This document shows, piece after piece, positions 1 through 12,754 of a DNA stretch of 64,000 nt. Source of the DNA: Saprospiraceae bacterium (lineage in GTDB: Bacteria > Bacteroidota > Bacteroidia > Chitinophagales > Saprospiraceae). The position numbers were made by a program, and so were the translations under genes. The stretch covers positions 1 to 64,000 of the forward strand of contig JADKAS010000032.1 of assembly GCA_016715245.1 (NCBI GenBank), read 5' to 3'. The notes under the pieces were generated by a model. The model saw only the letters and a program-made list of their open reading frames with translations. It was not told the origin of the DNA and did not search any database. The first letter of the stretch is position 1; each line of letters opens with the position of its first letter.

Positions 1-1190
1 TGTAAATGCCCCTTTTGAAACTGAATCGAAAACTAAACCGCGTACCTTTGCCCTCTTCACTTTCTACTTCTATTTGGCTATTATGCAATTCTACCAGTTG
101 TTTGGCAATACTCAGCCCAAGTCCTGTACCTCCATAATTTCTGGTATGCTGAAAATATTAGCCTGATCAAATTTTTCAAAATAGTTTTTTGTTTATCCGC
201 AGGAATCCCAATACCTTATCAATAACTGAAAATCGAATTGTTTGAAAGTCATCCTTACTTAATTCCTCCAGATATTCTGCTTGCAACGTAACGGACCCTT
301 TATTTGTAAATTTAACCGCATTTCCGGCAAGGTTCATCAGGATTTGAAAAAGCCTGGTGGGATCGCCTTTCAATACAGAAATGTTGTCATTTATCAATGA
401 AATAACTTCTATATCTTTTCAGCAGAGATACTCTTTTTACTAAATGCACAACCTGACTGAATATTTCTTTCAATTGAAAAGCAATGGATTCCATCCTAAT
501 TTACCTGCTTCAATTTTTGAAAGATCTAAAATATCAATTAATAATATTAAGCAGCGTTTCAGAAGATTTTTTATTCCGTCAAGATAAAATATTTGATCTT
601 CTCTTGGATTCCTGTTGAGCAAAATATTGGTAAACCCCAATACTGCATTCATTGGAGTACGGATTCGTGACCCATATTGGCCAGAATTGCCTCTTAAATT
701 TTTCTGATTGTTCGGCATTATCTTTTTCCAGCCGGAGTTTTGTTGTTCATTTCAATACTTGATCTTGCCTGCTGAACCGTCTGGATTGTTTTTCAATAGT
801 AATGGACAGATCCTGCCTGTCGATTGGTTTTGTAATAAAATCAAATGCCCCTAAATTCATGGCATTTTCTGATACTTGACTTATATCACCATAAGCTGAT
901 ATCATAACTGATTTCAGAAGTAAATCGCGCTTATTAAGAATGGACAGCGTTCCAGTCCATCCATTACCGGCATATTGATATCGCTCAAAATTACATCGAC
1001 ATCCGGGTTTGTTTCCAATAAGTCCAAGCCTCTTTTCCATTCCGGGCAAAAATCATGGAATATATTTATTATTGATCTCTTTCTGAACATGTTTTTTTAA
1101 TTAAATGTTCAAGATCCTCCTCATCATCTACAACTAAAATTTTGGTAACTGGCTTTTGTTTGGTAGGTATTAAAATACATCAACCTATTT
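1..1190 (-). pseudogene. Receiver-histidine kinase, frameshifted, 3' end outside window
   Basis: Reading right to left, a receiver domain opens with KILVVDDEEDLEHLIKK. It continues in another frame with the phospho-acceptor segment DVDVILSDINMPVMDGL (about 940-1010), then VMISAYGD and the conserved lysine in FITKPIDRQDL. A HisKA domain follows near 620-690. The codons for ANMGHE are present, but one base is missing from the E codon (GAAATC read as GAATC, 664-665), so the frame shifts directly after the phospho-accepting histidine. The HATPase N-box (LMNLAGNAVKFTNKG, 300-340) and G-box (YGGTGLGLSIAKQLVEL, 75-145) are readable. The catalytic centre is therefore intact but split over several frames. 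The family is a soluble REC-HisKA-HATPase kinase, probably a relay protein for the kinases upstream. Start and exact 5' end are uncertain. Confidence 0.75.
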
Positions 1191-1439
1191 TTATTACCTT
1201 AACGGTAAAAAATCATTTATAATACTTTTATCTATGTCACAAAAATAATAAATATTTAACTATAATAAATAAGATAAATACGTTTCCCGGAAAGCCACGT
1301 AATGTTACTTTCAAAAAGAGATTTTTCTAATGGTTTGCTCAAAATTTTTGACATTTTTCAAAGGTGTCGGATGAAAGTTAATAGAAAACAGAAATATGGG
1401 TACGATCTCTTTAAAATGCCTGTTACTAATGGCGTAATA

Positions 1440-3787
1440 CTCAAAATTCAATTCCCTCCACCTTTCCCAAAAGGATCGGCATTTCCTTCGGCAGGCAGGC
1501 TCTCTACTCTCAACTCACCGCCATGCGCCTTGATAATGTCAAACGCCAAACTCAAGCCCAATCCCGTTCCCTGCCCTGTCGGTTTGGTGGTAAGGGTTGG
1601 AAAATTTTATCTTTGATGTGGTCCAGGATACCACCTCCATTGTCTGTGATTTAATTTCCACCATGTTGCCCGTATGCTTGGTACCTATGGTGACTTTTGG
1701 CTCGTGGTGCACATCAGACTTTGAACTTTCAACTTTGGACTTTTACCACTGCATAAAAGGCATTGTTGATGATGTTGAGAGGACTCTGCCGATGTCCTTG
1801 AGTTATCTCTTTATTTTAGGTAAGTTGGCATCAAAATGGGTTTCAATTGACGCATTAAAGGATTTGTCTTTAGCTCTTTCCAGACCATGGAAGGCAAGCC
1901 GAGAATTCGTACACATAAAGCATTGATGTCAGTGGTTTCCTTTTGGCCATTACTGATACGCGAATGCTCAAGCATACCTTTGACAATGCTACTGGCGTTT
2001 GCCGTGAAGATTAATTTTATCTTGATTTTTGGCTTAAATCACCAATTATTTCAGTGCATATGCTTTATCTTTTCCAGGTATTTCGAGCTTTTCAACTTCT
2101 TCTTTTAGTTCCTTGGTCAAATCTACGCTTAATTCACGAAATTATTGACAAAGTTTAACGGGTTTTGTATTTCATGGGGCAATACCAGTGGTAAGTTCGC
2201 CCAGGCTGGCCATTTTTTTCTGATTGGATGAGTTGGGCTTGGGTGGATTGGAGTTCATTTAGCGCAGTATTGGCTTTTTCCTTTTCTGCTTCTATGATTT
2301 CAGGTTTTTTAGCTGCAATAATTTCTGCGTTTTTCTGGTGAAGAAGTCTGGAATACAATCCCAAAGCAAACAATAAAGTGGAAAGACCTAAAACATTAAC
2401 CAGTTTCGGGTGGACTTTTGTTTGTTTAGCTGATTTTGAAAATGGAGGTCAGATTGTAGTTGTTTTTGTTTGAATTGGTTTCTCCAACTCTAGCCTGGTT
2501 ACTTCGCTGCTATTTCTCCACTTGGCTAATGTATCTTCCCAGTCTGTACATGCAATCATAATTTTTTTAGTGCATTTTTGTTATCTCCAACGCCCTCATA
2601 AGCGTTGGAAAGTATGTCATATTTATCCGATACACATCCTTATTATAGGTTTGTTCTGATACTTTTAAAGCATTGATTGTTTGAATAGCATTGTTATACT
2701 TTTTTCAATCCCAAATAAGTTCTTGCTTTTTCAATGTAAAAGGGAGTCAGGCTTTTGTCCTCCACCTTCTTTATTATAGAATGCTTCTACTTCTTTCAGT
2801 TCAGTTAATGCTTCGGAATAGTTTTTGGATAAATTCTTAATACCTGCATTTAATGTTTTTTTGCTACATTATAACAAGGCTCACAGTGTTTGACATTTTC
2901 ATTACGTACATGGCAGAATCTACATATAGCTGTGCATTGCTTCATCCTTAAATTTCAACATTAAATTGGATTTGCCTAAATATGGGCACTACCCATTTGG
3001 AGAGCTATCTTTTATCGAATGACAAATCTGCAGACTCTTATCAATGTATTTTTCTGCTTCTTTATAATTTCCCCTATTTGGGGTATGGATATTTGCAAGT
3101 GTTTGGTAGTTTCGGCTATAATGAAAGTCAAGTGTCTTCAACTCTTCCGATAAACGCAGGGATTCCAGAGATAAACCAACGCTTGAGGATACTTTTCATT
3201 CACTAAACCATTGTTCTCCTAAGCTAAAATTGGCATCTCTAAGTATTTTAAGGTCTGAAGGTTTTTATTTGAAAGAGCTTTTATTTTATTGAATTCATTT
3301 ATAATCAATTCTCGTCTTTCATCTTCTTCTTTGCAATCAAATTTTAATGTATAATATGCCCAAAAATGATTGGTAATTTGGAGGTATGATAACCTTTGCA
3401 CTTTCTATGGCATTTTGGCATTAATACACATACATTCTGTATTGCCTTCACAAACTGATATATTCATCACATAGAACAGTGCCAAATACCCCTTTTATTG
3501 TTTTTAATAGCCAATTCAATGGCTTCCTTAACTTCGCCATCCCATTTTCCACCACTCAGGTTCTTGATTGGAAGGAATCTATATCGAATCTCTTATAAAT
3601 GGCGTCTAATATCTGTTTCGGGTTTTGTTACATCACACCAAATGGCACGTATAGATCGGCATCCGTTTTGGATTGCCCATGCATGGTGATGGAAGAAAAA
3701 GAATTCCAAAAACAATAAGAGCATATTTTCTTAACCGAATTTGCTTATTGGCAAGTAAGTTATTAATAGTAAAAGCAATTTTTTCAT
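1440..3787 (-). pseudogene. TPR-type sensor histidine kinase, multiply frameshifted
   Basis: The start is placed at the ATG at 3787, a few bases after the stop of the propeller kinase. It opens a signal-peptide-like stretch (MKKLLLLLITYLPISKFG). Degenerate helical repeat sequence resembling TPRs follows (about 2450-3450), then a coiled coil (2250-2370, IIEAEKEKANTALNELQ), the HisKA lead STQAQLIQSEK and HATPase boxes. At the H-box one extra A (7 instead of 6 near 2213-2219) and one extra C (2175-2178) destroy the frame; without them the sequence reads MASLGELTTGIAHEIQNPL. The G-box (GTGLGLSLAFDIIKAHGGEL, 1510-1580) is readable. The C-terminus near 1440 is uncertain because of another shift. 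If functional, it would be a membrane-bound two-component sensor. Confidence 0.7.
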
Positions 3788-3789
3788 TT

Positions 3790-6700
3790 TCAGATCGTTT
3801 GAAAAGGTAAAGAAATAATAAACACTGAGCCTGTCTGTCCGGTAGGCAGGCCAGATACCCTCTCCGCTGTTGTCGGGATTTGCAATAATACTTTCCACCC
3901 TCCAAAGTACCCCCATGCGCCTTCACCAAATCATAACTCCAAACTCAATCCCAATCCGGTACCCTGCCCGGTCGGTTTGGGGGTAAAAAAGGGCTGAAAG
4001 ATTTTGGCTTTTATATGCTCCGGAATACCACCGCCGTTGTCTGATATTTAATCTCCACCATATCGCCCAAGTTGGTGGTGCTTACGGTTACTTTTGGCTC
4101 GTAGTGCACATCAGACATTGAACTTTCAACTTTGGACTTTTCACTCACCGCATAAAAGGCATTGTTGATGATGTTGAGCAGCACCCTGCCGATGTCCTGA
4201 GTTACCACTTTTATTTTAGGTAAGGTAGAATCAAAATGGGTTTCGAATGACGCATTAAAGGATTTATCTTTGGCTCTCAGACCATGGAAGGCAAGCCGGA
4301 GATATCGTCACATAAAGCATTGATGTAGTGGTTTTCCTTTTGGCCATTACTGGAGCGAGAATGCCTCCACCATGTACAATTGACGATGCTACTGGCACGT
4401 TTGCCGTGAAGGTTGATTTTTTCTTGATTTTGGCTTAAATCACCAATAATTTCACTGACATACTCTTTATCTTTTTCAGGTATTTCGAACTTTTCAACTT
4501 CTTCTTTTAGTTCCTTGGTCAGATCTACGCTTAGTTCTGAGAAATTATTGACAAAGTTTAATGGGTTTTGTATTTCATGGGCAATACCGGCAGTTAGCTC
4601 TCCTAATGAAGCCATTTTCTCAGATTGAATAAGTTGGGATTGTGTGGATTTAAGATCTTCCAGGGATTTTTTCAATTCAACTGTTCTTTCTTCTACTTTG
4701 GTTTGCAGATCTTCTTTTCTTTATGCAGGTTCCTTTCACGCCAAAGACTGAATATTCTTAAAGCTCCTAAAAACAACAAAACATAGATGGTATAAGCCCA
4801 CCATGTTTCCACCATGGTGGTAAAATGGTAATACTGATGGATACACCTTCTTCATTCCACCCCATCGGCATTACATGCTTTTACCCTGAAAATATATTTA
4901 CCCGGAGAAAGATTGGTATAAGATGCTTTTCGTTCTTTGGAAGGAACAGACCAATCTTTATCGTAATTTTCCAACTTCCAGCTGTAAAGGTTGTCTTCTG
5001 AACGAAGGTAGTGCAAGGCGACAAAATCAAAACTCAGATCTTTTTGCCAATGTTCCAATTCAAATTGCCTGGTGTAGGCAACTGATTGTCTAAATATTTT
5101 TCCATCGGGTTTTGAATAAAGAGTGTCATTGATCGAAACCTGTGTAATAACAATGGAAGGAAGTGTTGTGTCTTTCTTAAGCAGATTTTCCGGTACAATA
5201 CGGTTAAGTCCATGAGAACTACCGATCCAAATATCACCATTACTTGTAGAAAGACTGACATATCTCCTGTCATATGGCTGGAAACCGTCTTTTTCAAAGT
5301 AGGACACAAAAGTTTTATTTTCGGGGTCAAATACTGACAACCCCCTTTGTGTGGTCAGAAAAAACCTGCCGAGATAATCTTTCACTATTCTGCTGTAGTT
5401 TCCACCATTTAAATCGCTATGCAACAAACCTTTTGATTCATTAAAAGATGTTATAATTCGTTTTACAGCATCAACGGTTACCAGTCCAACAGAAGAATAT
5501 GTTTCCAAACCAAGGTTCTCTTTTTTTGTCAGTCGTAAAAAAATTAGTGAAAGAAAGCAAAGTGGTATCGAAAACCGTAAAATTGTTTTTATTGTAATCG
5601 TATAAATTTAAACCATCATCCGTTCCTATCCATAACCGTTTTTTGCCGTCCTCAGCAACCAAAACTTACTTCATTACTTCTGCTAAGAGAATTGCTGTCC
5701 CCAGGCACAGGTAAATAATGAAAAAAAACCGTTTTTCTTTTTTATTCATACGATACAAACCAAACTCATTATCTCCTCTGTCGGAAAGCCAGATATTCCC
5801 CTTGAAGTCCTGGTAAAATCTATCAAATTCTTGTGCTGGTGAGAGATGCGGGATTTTACTATCCGAAATAAAACTTTCTTTTATTTTACCAGTATTTTTT
5901 TCCAATACAAAAACACCCTTATCCCTGATAGAAAGCCAAAGTCGTTTCTGGTTATCGGGGAAAATGAAGATACAATTATTGATTTCATCCAGTCTGTAAA
6001 AGAATCGTTTGAAACTGCCATTTGATTCCTGAAATTGGTTCAAACCATTCCGGGTTCCTACCCATATTTTTCCATCAGCATCTTCCTGCACGAAGTTTAT
6101 AGCATTATTACTGATGGAGGAAGCATTTGATGGATTGTTCCTGAATATTCTGAAATTATTTTGATCGGTTTGATACAAAGCAAGTCCATTGGCAGTGCTT
6201 TATCCACAGTCTTTTTCTACTATCTTCAAATAAATTCCGATAGATCGATGTCAATCCGTTGAGACCATCAGGCTTGAAATGAAATAACTCCATCTGGTGT
6301 TTTTAGGCGCCTGCTTTTATAATCCGGGCGTGCCCAACCACAGCAAACCCATGATCTTCCAGACTTAAATAAGGTCGTGATACAGCAGGCAAAGGATTCT
6401 CAGGGAGATTAAATTTTCTATCGTAAAAGCTGAATGTTTTATCCATAAAGTTGTAACGAATAAAAAACTTTGGTGAACCATCTTTTCCAATGACTTGAAA
6501 AACGATACCATTCCTGTCTTGATGTAAAATGAAAAAAAAGTCAATTTCATTTATATCTTTTTGGAAAGGAAGCGGGCTGCTGCCATAAGCAAAAGTTTTA
6601 ACTCTGTCAGTTACCGGGTCAATTAACGAAATTTTTCCTTGTATGTGTGTAAGCCATATCTGTCCTTTGACATCTTCGAATGCATACAAAACCGAATCTG

Positions 6701-7538
6701 CAATGCTTCCGGAATTTCCTGGTTGATGAATATAACTGTCTATTTTATTATTTTTACCATTATAAATATAAAGACCGTGAGAACCTATAAGAAACAATTT
6801 GTCATTACTTCCTTTAGATAAAACCCTTATAGTATCTGCCTTAGTGGTTTGAAAAAAATTTTTACCAGCAAGGCCAATAATTTCAAACTCATCTTTTTTT
6901 TGGTTCAATCGCCGGAGGTTGTATTTATTATCCAGCAACCATATGGTTCCTGAACATTCAACAATCTCACTTTTCCTTGTCAAAAAACGCCAACGATCTC
7001 CATTTTCAACCCTATAATTTTTAATAAAACCAGTTGATGGATCCAGACGCAGAATAGTGGTTTTATCCTCAAAATCATAATATCCTTTAAACCAGATATT
7101 CCCTTTTTCATCTTCAAATTCAGTGCTAAAGGATATTTCCTCCTTAGGATCACTTGCTGTTCTTTTGAAATAATAATTGCTGAATTTTTCAGTGGCCGGA
7201 TTAAATGATGTAAGTATGCTTCCTTCGCCAGTCATCCATATTTTTCCATCCCTGGCTTTTATCAGTCCTCCCCATAAACTTCTGATTTGCAAAGCGGTTG
7301 TGTCTTTTTTATCAGTGGAAGCTTTAAAAATTTTAAATCGGTAGCCGTCGTATTTAACCAAACCATTCTGAGTGCCAAACCAGATAAATCCTTTCTCATC
7401 CTGAATCGGGGTAACAACGGCTTCTTCCGGAAGTCCTTCTGCAACACCGTATTTTTCAAACGGAATTTTATATTGCTGAGAAAATACATTCATTGCAGCA
7501 AAAACAATACATATAATAAGCGTAAGTTTTTTTACCAT
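3790..7538 (-). pseudogene. Two-component regulator propeller histidine kinase, frameshifted after the first propeller half
   Basis: The first 411 codons (6303-7538) are intact: a signal peptide (ends ...MNVFSQ), then two-component-regulator propeller repeats such as GFIWFGTQNGLVKYDG, GKIWMTGEG and GQIWLTHIQGKI. Further repeats continue in other frames (GKIWVGTRNGLNQF near 6060, KRLWIGTDDGLNLYD near 5620, GDIWIGSSHGLNRI near 5210). Next come a Y_Y_Y domain (YSWKLENYDKDWSVPSK, about 4940-5000), one membrane span near 4770-4820, a coiled coil, HisKA (GELTAGIAHEIQNPL, 4555-4610) and HATPase. About 1250 residues when repaired, normal for hybrid-like propeller sensors. In the family the periplasmic propeller and Y_Y_Y modules sense carbohydrates or other ligands; no ligand can be named here. 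At least five frame changes are needed. The TGA at 3790-3792 lies just before the next gene. Confidence 0.8.
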
Positions 7539-7552
7539 TGGTTTTAATTATA

Positions 7553-10333
7553 TTATTTGAATAGTGAACCCGTTCCCTCATTTTCCCCTGTGTTTATATT
7601 GATTTCCCCGCTATGTGCCTTCATTATATCATAACTCAAACTCAATCCAAACCGGTACCCTACCGGTCGGTTTGGGCAAAAAAAGGTTGGAAAATTTTGG
7701 CTTTTATATGCTCCCAATACCACCGCCGTTGTCTGAGATTTTAATCTCCACCATATTGCCCTTTTTACTAGTGCTTATGTCTACTTTTGGTTCGTAGTGA
7801 GTATCAGCCTTTGAACTTTCCGCTTTCAATTTTTCACTCACGGCATAAAAGGCATTGTTGATAATGTTGAGGAGGACCCTGCCGATGTCTTGTGGTACCA
7901 CTTTTATGTTAGGTAGGGTGGAATCAAAATGGGTTTCAAATGACGCATTAAAGGACTTATCTTTCGCTCTCAAACCATGATAAGAAAGCCGAAGATACTC
8001 TTCACATAAAGCGTTCATGTCTGTCATTTCTTTTTGTCCGGTACCGATGCGGCTATGCTGGAGCATACTTCTTACGATTTCTGATGCTCTGTTTCCATGA
8101 TGCGATATTTTTTCCATGTTTTGTTTCAGGTCACCGGGTACTAGCAATCCTTCTTCTATATCTCCTTTTTTTAATTCTTCTTTCATCTCCTCGATAAGTT
8201 CATGACTCACTCCACTGAAATTATTAACGAAGTTTAATGGGTTTTGTATTTCGTGCGCGATACCGGCGGTGAGTTCTCCAAGCGATGCCATTTTTTCGGA
8301 TTGGATGAGTTGGGATTGAGTGGATTTTAATTCAGCAAATGATTTTTCCAGTTCCTTGCTCTTTTGATCAATTTCGCTTTTTTGTTTTTGCAATATGTGC
8401 TGGCACTTTGTTTTTGGGAAATATCCAAAAATAATAAATCCAACAAAGCGACAATAAGGCAAGGCTGTATAAAAATAATTGCGTTCCTGGATTTTTAATG
8501 TTCTACTTCCACGTGAAAGTGCCAATGAGATGCATTTATTGCATCCTCTTTTCATGTCCACTTTAGCTACAGCTTCCTTACGTTTTTGTTCTGCTTCAAC
8601 TCTGTAGTTTCTGACATATGCTGCTTCGATTCCTTGTTGTTTCAGTTCTTGTTCATATTTTAGTTTTTCTCTCTCTTTTCATTTTTTGCAGCGGCCTTTT
8701 TTCCTCAGGTTTATAGGTAAGGGATTTTAGTTCTATCTTTTTTAATAGTTCTTTTTTTCCTCGTTCGGCTTGTAAAAGTAGCTTCTCCTTTCATATTCAA
8801 ATTGCATTTTGAGATGCTGTTATATTCTTATATTTTCTTCATTGAATACAAGTTATCATATTTGACATGGGGTTGAAGTTTGTATTTGCCATTTTCCAAT
8901 CACCCGGATACTGTCTATTTTTTAAAGATAAAAGAATAGATTAATTTTTGTTTTTAACACAGATCTGACACTATCTGATTTTTCTAAATATTTTAAACCC
9001 TGAAAGTAAAAAGAATCAGCTATTTCTATTTTACCAAGTTTAAAATAAAAGTCATTCCAATTCCACGTCCATTTGGTCGGCAAACGCTGCACTCCATTGA
9101 TTCCTGTACAGATTTTGTGATTTCTTGTAGTAATCCAAGGCTTCAGTAAAGTTTATGAGGGCTGTTTTTTTATCCTTATTTTGCTCATCCAATTCCCCTT
9201 TAAAGAATAACAAATCAGCCTTTTCATAATACGATAATGCTAAACCCCAACCAATCGCTTTGTCTCCAAGGTCAGCATAAACATGAATTGCTTTCGTAAT
9301 ATACCAATCTGCTGAATCTAACTGCCCTAATTCTAAATATGAAGAACACAAATTTACTAAAGATTGCCCAACCTATTTTTATCTTTTTGTGCTTCCCCAT
9401 AACTTTAGCGCTTTTTTATGGAATTTAATAGCTTCTTTATAATTTTTTTGATAATTTTTTATTCGGGAATCCCAATGAATTGTAACATCCAGCTACTTGG
9501 ATTGTACTTTCAAATATTCATATTCTCTTTAAGCTATTAAAAGATATTGAATCGCCTCGAGAATTATTCAGGTTTTCAAAATCATTATATAACAGAAATG
9601 CAAACTTTGCGATATCTTTTCTCGAGTTGATTTTTTGGCTATAAGCATAACCTTCTTTGGTTACTTCAAGGATTTTTTGTCTATTCACACCCCTACTATT
9701 TTCATACAACTTTCTTAAACCAAGATAAGATTGGACTTTCTAAGCTCGGCTGTCCCACCTCCTCTGTTGACTTCAATATTTTTTTGGTAGTATTCGAGGC
9801 ATTGGTGCTTCAATTTTTAAATTTTTTTTTTCATTTATTTGTACAACTTTTTTGCTTGATACAATGTATCAATTAATGAATTTCCTTTACCAATACCTTG
9901 TATAAATTCCACCTGACCATCTTCAAAATCTTTGCTGAATACTCTTTTCCACCTTCACTTTTTGTTTCAATGTCCAAATGAAAATTGTCATAAAAAAACT
10001 ACCATTGTTTGCAGCCAATACACAAAAAGCGATACGAGTACTATTAGAGTCAATTACACCTTCTATTGTATAGGTTTTCCATTCTGCACTGCGGATGGGT
10101 CTTTTTTCCATATTATCAAAAAGCCCGCTTTGCAGGATTATCCACACGAGCCCATAATTGGGTTTTAGCACTTGTGTCCTTAACCTCTACCGCACCAAGG
10201 CCGATAACTTAAATTTACAGCCTTCATAATCTTTGTAGTGGGAATAGTGGCTATGATAGGATACAATTTGGCTTTGAGACAATAATAAGGTGGGTATCAT
10301 TACCCATAATAAAATTATAATCAGATGTACCAT
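7553..10333 (-). pseudogene. Sensor/TPR histidine kinase, N-terminal half frameshifted, kinase core intact
   Basis: The start ATG at 10333 begins a signal peptide (MVHLIIILLWVMIPTLLLSQ). A beta-rich extracytoplasmic module follows, read through shifts (EKRPIRSAEWKTYTIEGVID, 10040-10105), of a type I recall beside esterase-like and regulatory proteins. Then come TPR-like helices (9052-9709), a coiled coil (8570-8850) and an open stretch 7704-8561 with the kinase core: QSEKMASLGELTAGIAHEIQ, HSRIGTGQKEMTDMNALCEE, PQDIGRVLLNIINNAFYAV. The final G-box is in another frame (GTGLGLSLSYDIMKAHSG, 7600-7660) and the stop is TAA at 7553-7555. Only 14 bases separate it from the propeller kinase. About 927 residues if restored. 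The role is inferred as a membrane sensor kinase with an unknown stimulus. Confidence 0.75.
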
Positions 10334-10371
10334 TTTCCATCATCTTGCCTTGTTTATTAAGTTATTCAAAA

Positions 10372-12328
10372 TTAGTTTTTCAACAGGTAGTTTATTACAA
10401 ACAAAGATCCTTCATTCATTTTACTATATACCTTCAACTCGCCGCCATGTGCTTTGACTATATCATATGATAAAGAGAGTCCCAAACCTGTTCCCTGCCC
10501 TGTCGGTTTGGTGGTAAAAAGGGTTGGAAAATTTTTCTTTGATGTGCTCCGGGGATACCATCGCCGTTGTCTGAGATTTTAATCTCCACCATGTTGCCCA
10601 TGCTTGTGGTGCCTCTGGTGACTTTTTGCAACCGTAGTGCGTATCAGCCTTTGAACTTTCCGCTTTGGACTTTTCACTCACCGCATAAAAGGCATTGTTG
10701 ATGATGTTGAGCAGCACCCTGCCGATATCCTGTGGTACCACTTTTATTTCAGGTACTGTAGAATCAAAATGGGTTTTCAAATGACGCATGAAAAGATTTG
10801 TCTTTGGCTCTCAAACCATGGAAGGCAAGCCGGATACATTCGTCACACAAAACATTGATATCGGTAATTTCTTTTTGTCCGGTACCTATACGGCTGTGCT
10901 CGAGCATACTTTTTACAATAGCATCAGCCCTTTTACCGTTATGGTTTATTTTTGTTAAGTTTTGTTTTACATCATCCGCTATGGCACTGACCTCTTCATA
11001 ATTTCCCTTTTTGATTTCATCTTTCATTTCATCAATCAACTCATTACTGACTTCAGAAAAATTATTGACAAAATTCAATGGGTTTTGAATTTCATGGGCA
11101 ATGCCTGCGGTGAGTTCTCCTAGACTAGCCATTTTCTCGGATTGGATGAGCTGGGCTTGGGTGGATTTTAGTCTTAAGAGAGTGCTTTGGATTTCTTCTT
11201 TTTGTGACGCTAACAACACATTGGCTTTTTTCTTTTGAAGATAACTATATAGCAGCACTACTCCAAACGCAACAAAAACAAACAGAGCAGTTAATAGGAT
11301 ATACATTCTCATTACCTTCTGCCTCTAATTTTTTGACGAGTCAAATCTTTAAGGCTAGTTGTCTTTGAGCAATACTTGTTGAAATGTGGCAAGATTCGAA
11401 ATTGTTTTTTTAGTAAAAACAGCTCTTTCTATATTGGCAAGCTGTAAGTATTTAAAAGCACTATCTCGTTGTGAAAACCGCTGAAAGTGTTGAAACATGT
11501 TTTCATAAGCAGTCGCTAAATCAACTTTTACAACTTGTACTTTGATTTCTTTTAAAAGATTCAAAGATTTAATGCCATAATAATAGCTTGAATCTCTTTT
11601 GTTTAAATGTTGATAGACTTTGGATAAGCCCAGAGAATTAATAGATAAGCCAATTTCCAAATCAAAACTATTTTTTAAAGTATTCTCAATTCCTTTTGAG
11701 AATAAATCTTCTTGTTCATAATTACCTGCTTCTAATTTTATATCGCCTATAGAAAAAACTGGTAAAAAATAGTCCTCGCGAATGGATCGACAGGGTTTGC
11801 GAAAATTTTATTTATATAAAATTGGGCTGAATCTACTTTATTATCATGTTGGAAGGCAAAAGCAATATTACTCACGGACGATAGTTTGCTGCCTGGGTTA
11901 TTTCTTACCTTTGCCATCCTACATATGCTAATTTAAAATAATGCAATTGCTCTTCAATGTTTGCTGTTACACCCATCAACACCCCAAAATTAAAGTATGG
12001 TTTAGTTATATCTTTCCCCAGAATCTTTCATAGTAGTCTCCCTTACTTTCAAGTTTTTAAAATAATAGCTGATTTTCAGTGTTTTCACAAAACATCAAAC
12101 ATTTAGTATAAGCATCAACACTTTATCAAAGTGTCCATTATTCATGTCCTTCAAATTACCCTCTTCTAAATTATTTAGGATTTCTAATATTAAATTGGCT
12201 TTTGTAGTATCATGAGTAGCTTTTCGAAGTTGAATTTGTAAAGAATCGTTTTTAAAAGATTTTGATATTTGAGCAAAGCCAATACCAATAATGAATGTTA
12301 GAAAGATGCTAATTATTAGTTTTTTCAT
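10372..12328 (-). pseudogene. TPR sensor histidine kinase, frameshifted
   Basis: The start at 12328 overlaps the stop of the preceding HATPase remnant (ATGA-type junction) and begins a signal peptide (MKKLIISIFLTFIIGIGFAQ). TPR-like sequence follows (11355-12320), including SLGLSKVYQHLNKRDSSYYY. One transmembrane segment (LLTALFVFVAFGVVLLYSYL, near 11240-11300) and a coiled coil lead into HisKA with an intact histidine (GELTAGIAHEIQNPL). A duplicated or shifted base near 10770-10790 separates the N-box half (VPQDIGRVLLNIINNAFYAV). The C-terminus GGELKVYSKMNEGSLFVINY ends at TAA 10372-10374. About 650 residues when repaired, typical of Bacteroidota TPR kinases whose repeats lie in the periplasm. 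Two long open segments survive (10764-11312 and 11355-11660). Confidence 0.75.
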
Positions 12329-12720
12329 ACCTTATTATTTTGAATAGGTAATTTTAAAATAAAAGTGGTTCCTTCTCTTTCTACACCTGCCTGTCCGGCA
12401 GGCTGGCTTTCTACTTCAATTGTCCCCCCATGTGCCTTCACTATATCATAACTTAGACTCAAACCCAATCCAGTTCCCTGCCCTGTTGGCTTGGTGGTAA
12501 AAAAGGGCTGGAATATTTTATCTTTGATGGTGACTGGGATGCCAAGGCCGTTGTCTTTTATGGCTAACAGTAGTTGAGTGTTAGCTGGGTGGTGACGAAA
12601 ACTTTTGCAGGTAGCCACCTGAAACACCCTTCCACCTGTTTTTTTTTGTTTATCGTAATGCGGTATCAAATCCGAACATGCCGTCATTATATTTATTTGA
12701 CAGTGAAAAAGTTAAAAATA
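12325..12720 (-). pseudogene. Orphan HATPase remnant of a histidine kinase
   Basis: Only the ATP-binding C-terminal third of a kinase of the local type is present: LLAIKDNGLGIP, IKDKIFQPFFTTKPTGQGTG and YDIVKAHGGTIEVES. Upstream of this, about 35 codons before the receiver gene's stop, no HisKA domain or phospho-accepting histidine is found in any frame, and KVFVTTQ sits in a shifted frame. The piece is probably left from a deletion or unequal crossover between neighbouring kinase paralogues. After VES it carries a short Pro-Ala-Gly-Gln-Ala-Gly insert, encoded by a palindromic stretch at 12388-12410. Its TGA overlaps the ATG of the next TPR kinase. An alternative is a collapsed assembly of two kinase genes. 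Confidence 0.6.
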
Positions 12721-12754
12721 TTTTCTTCGAACTCTATTACAAAGAACCTGTACC

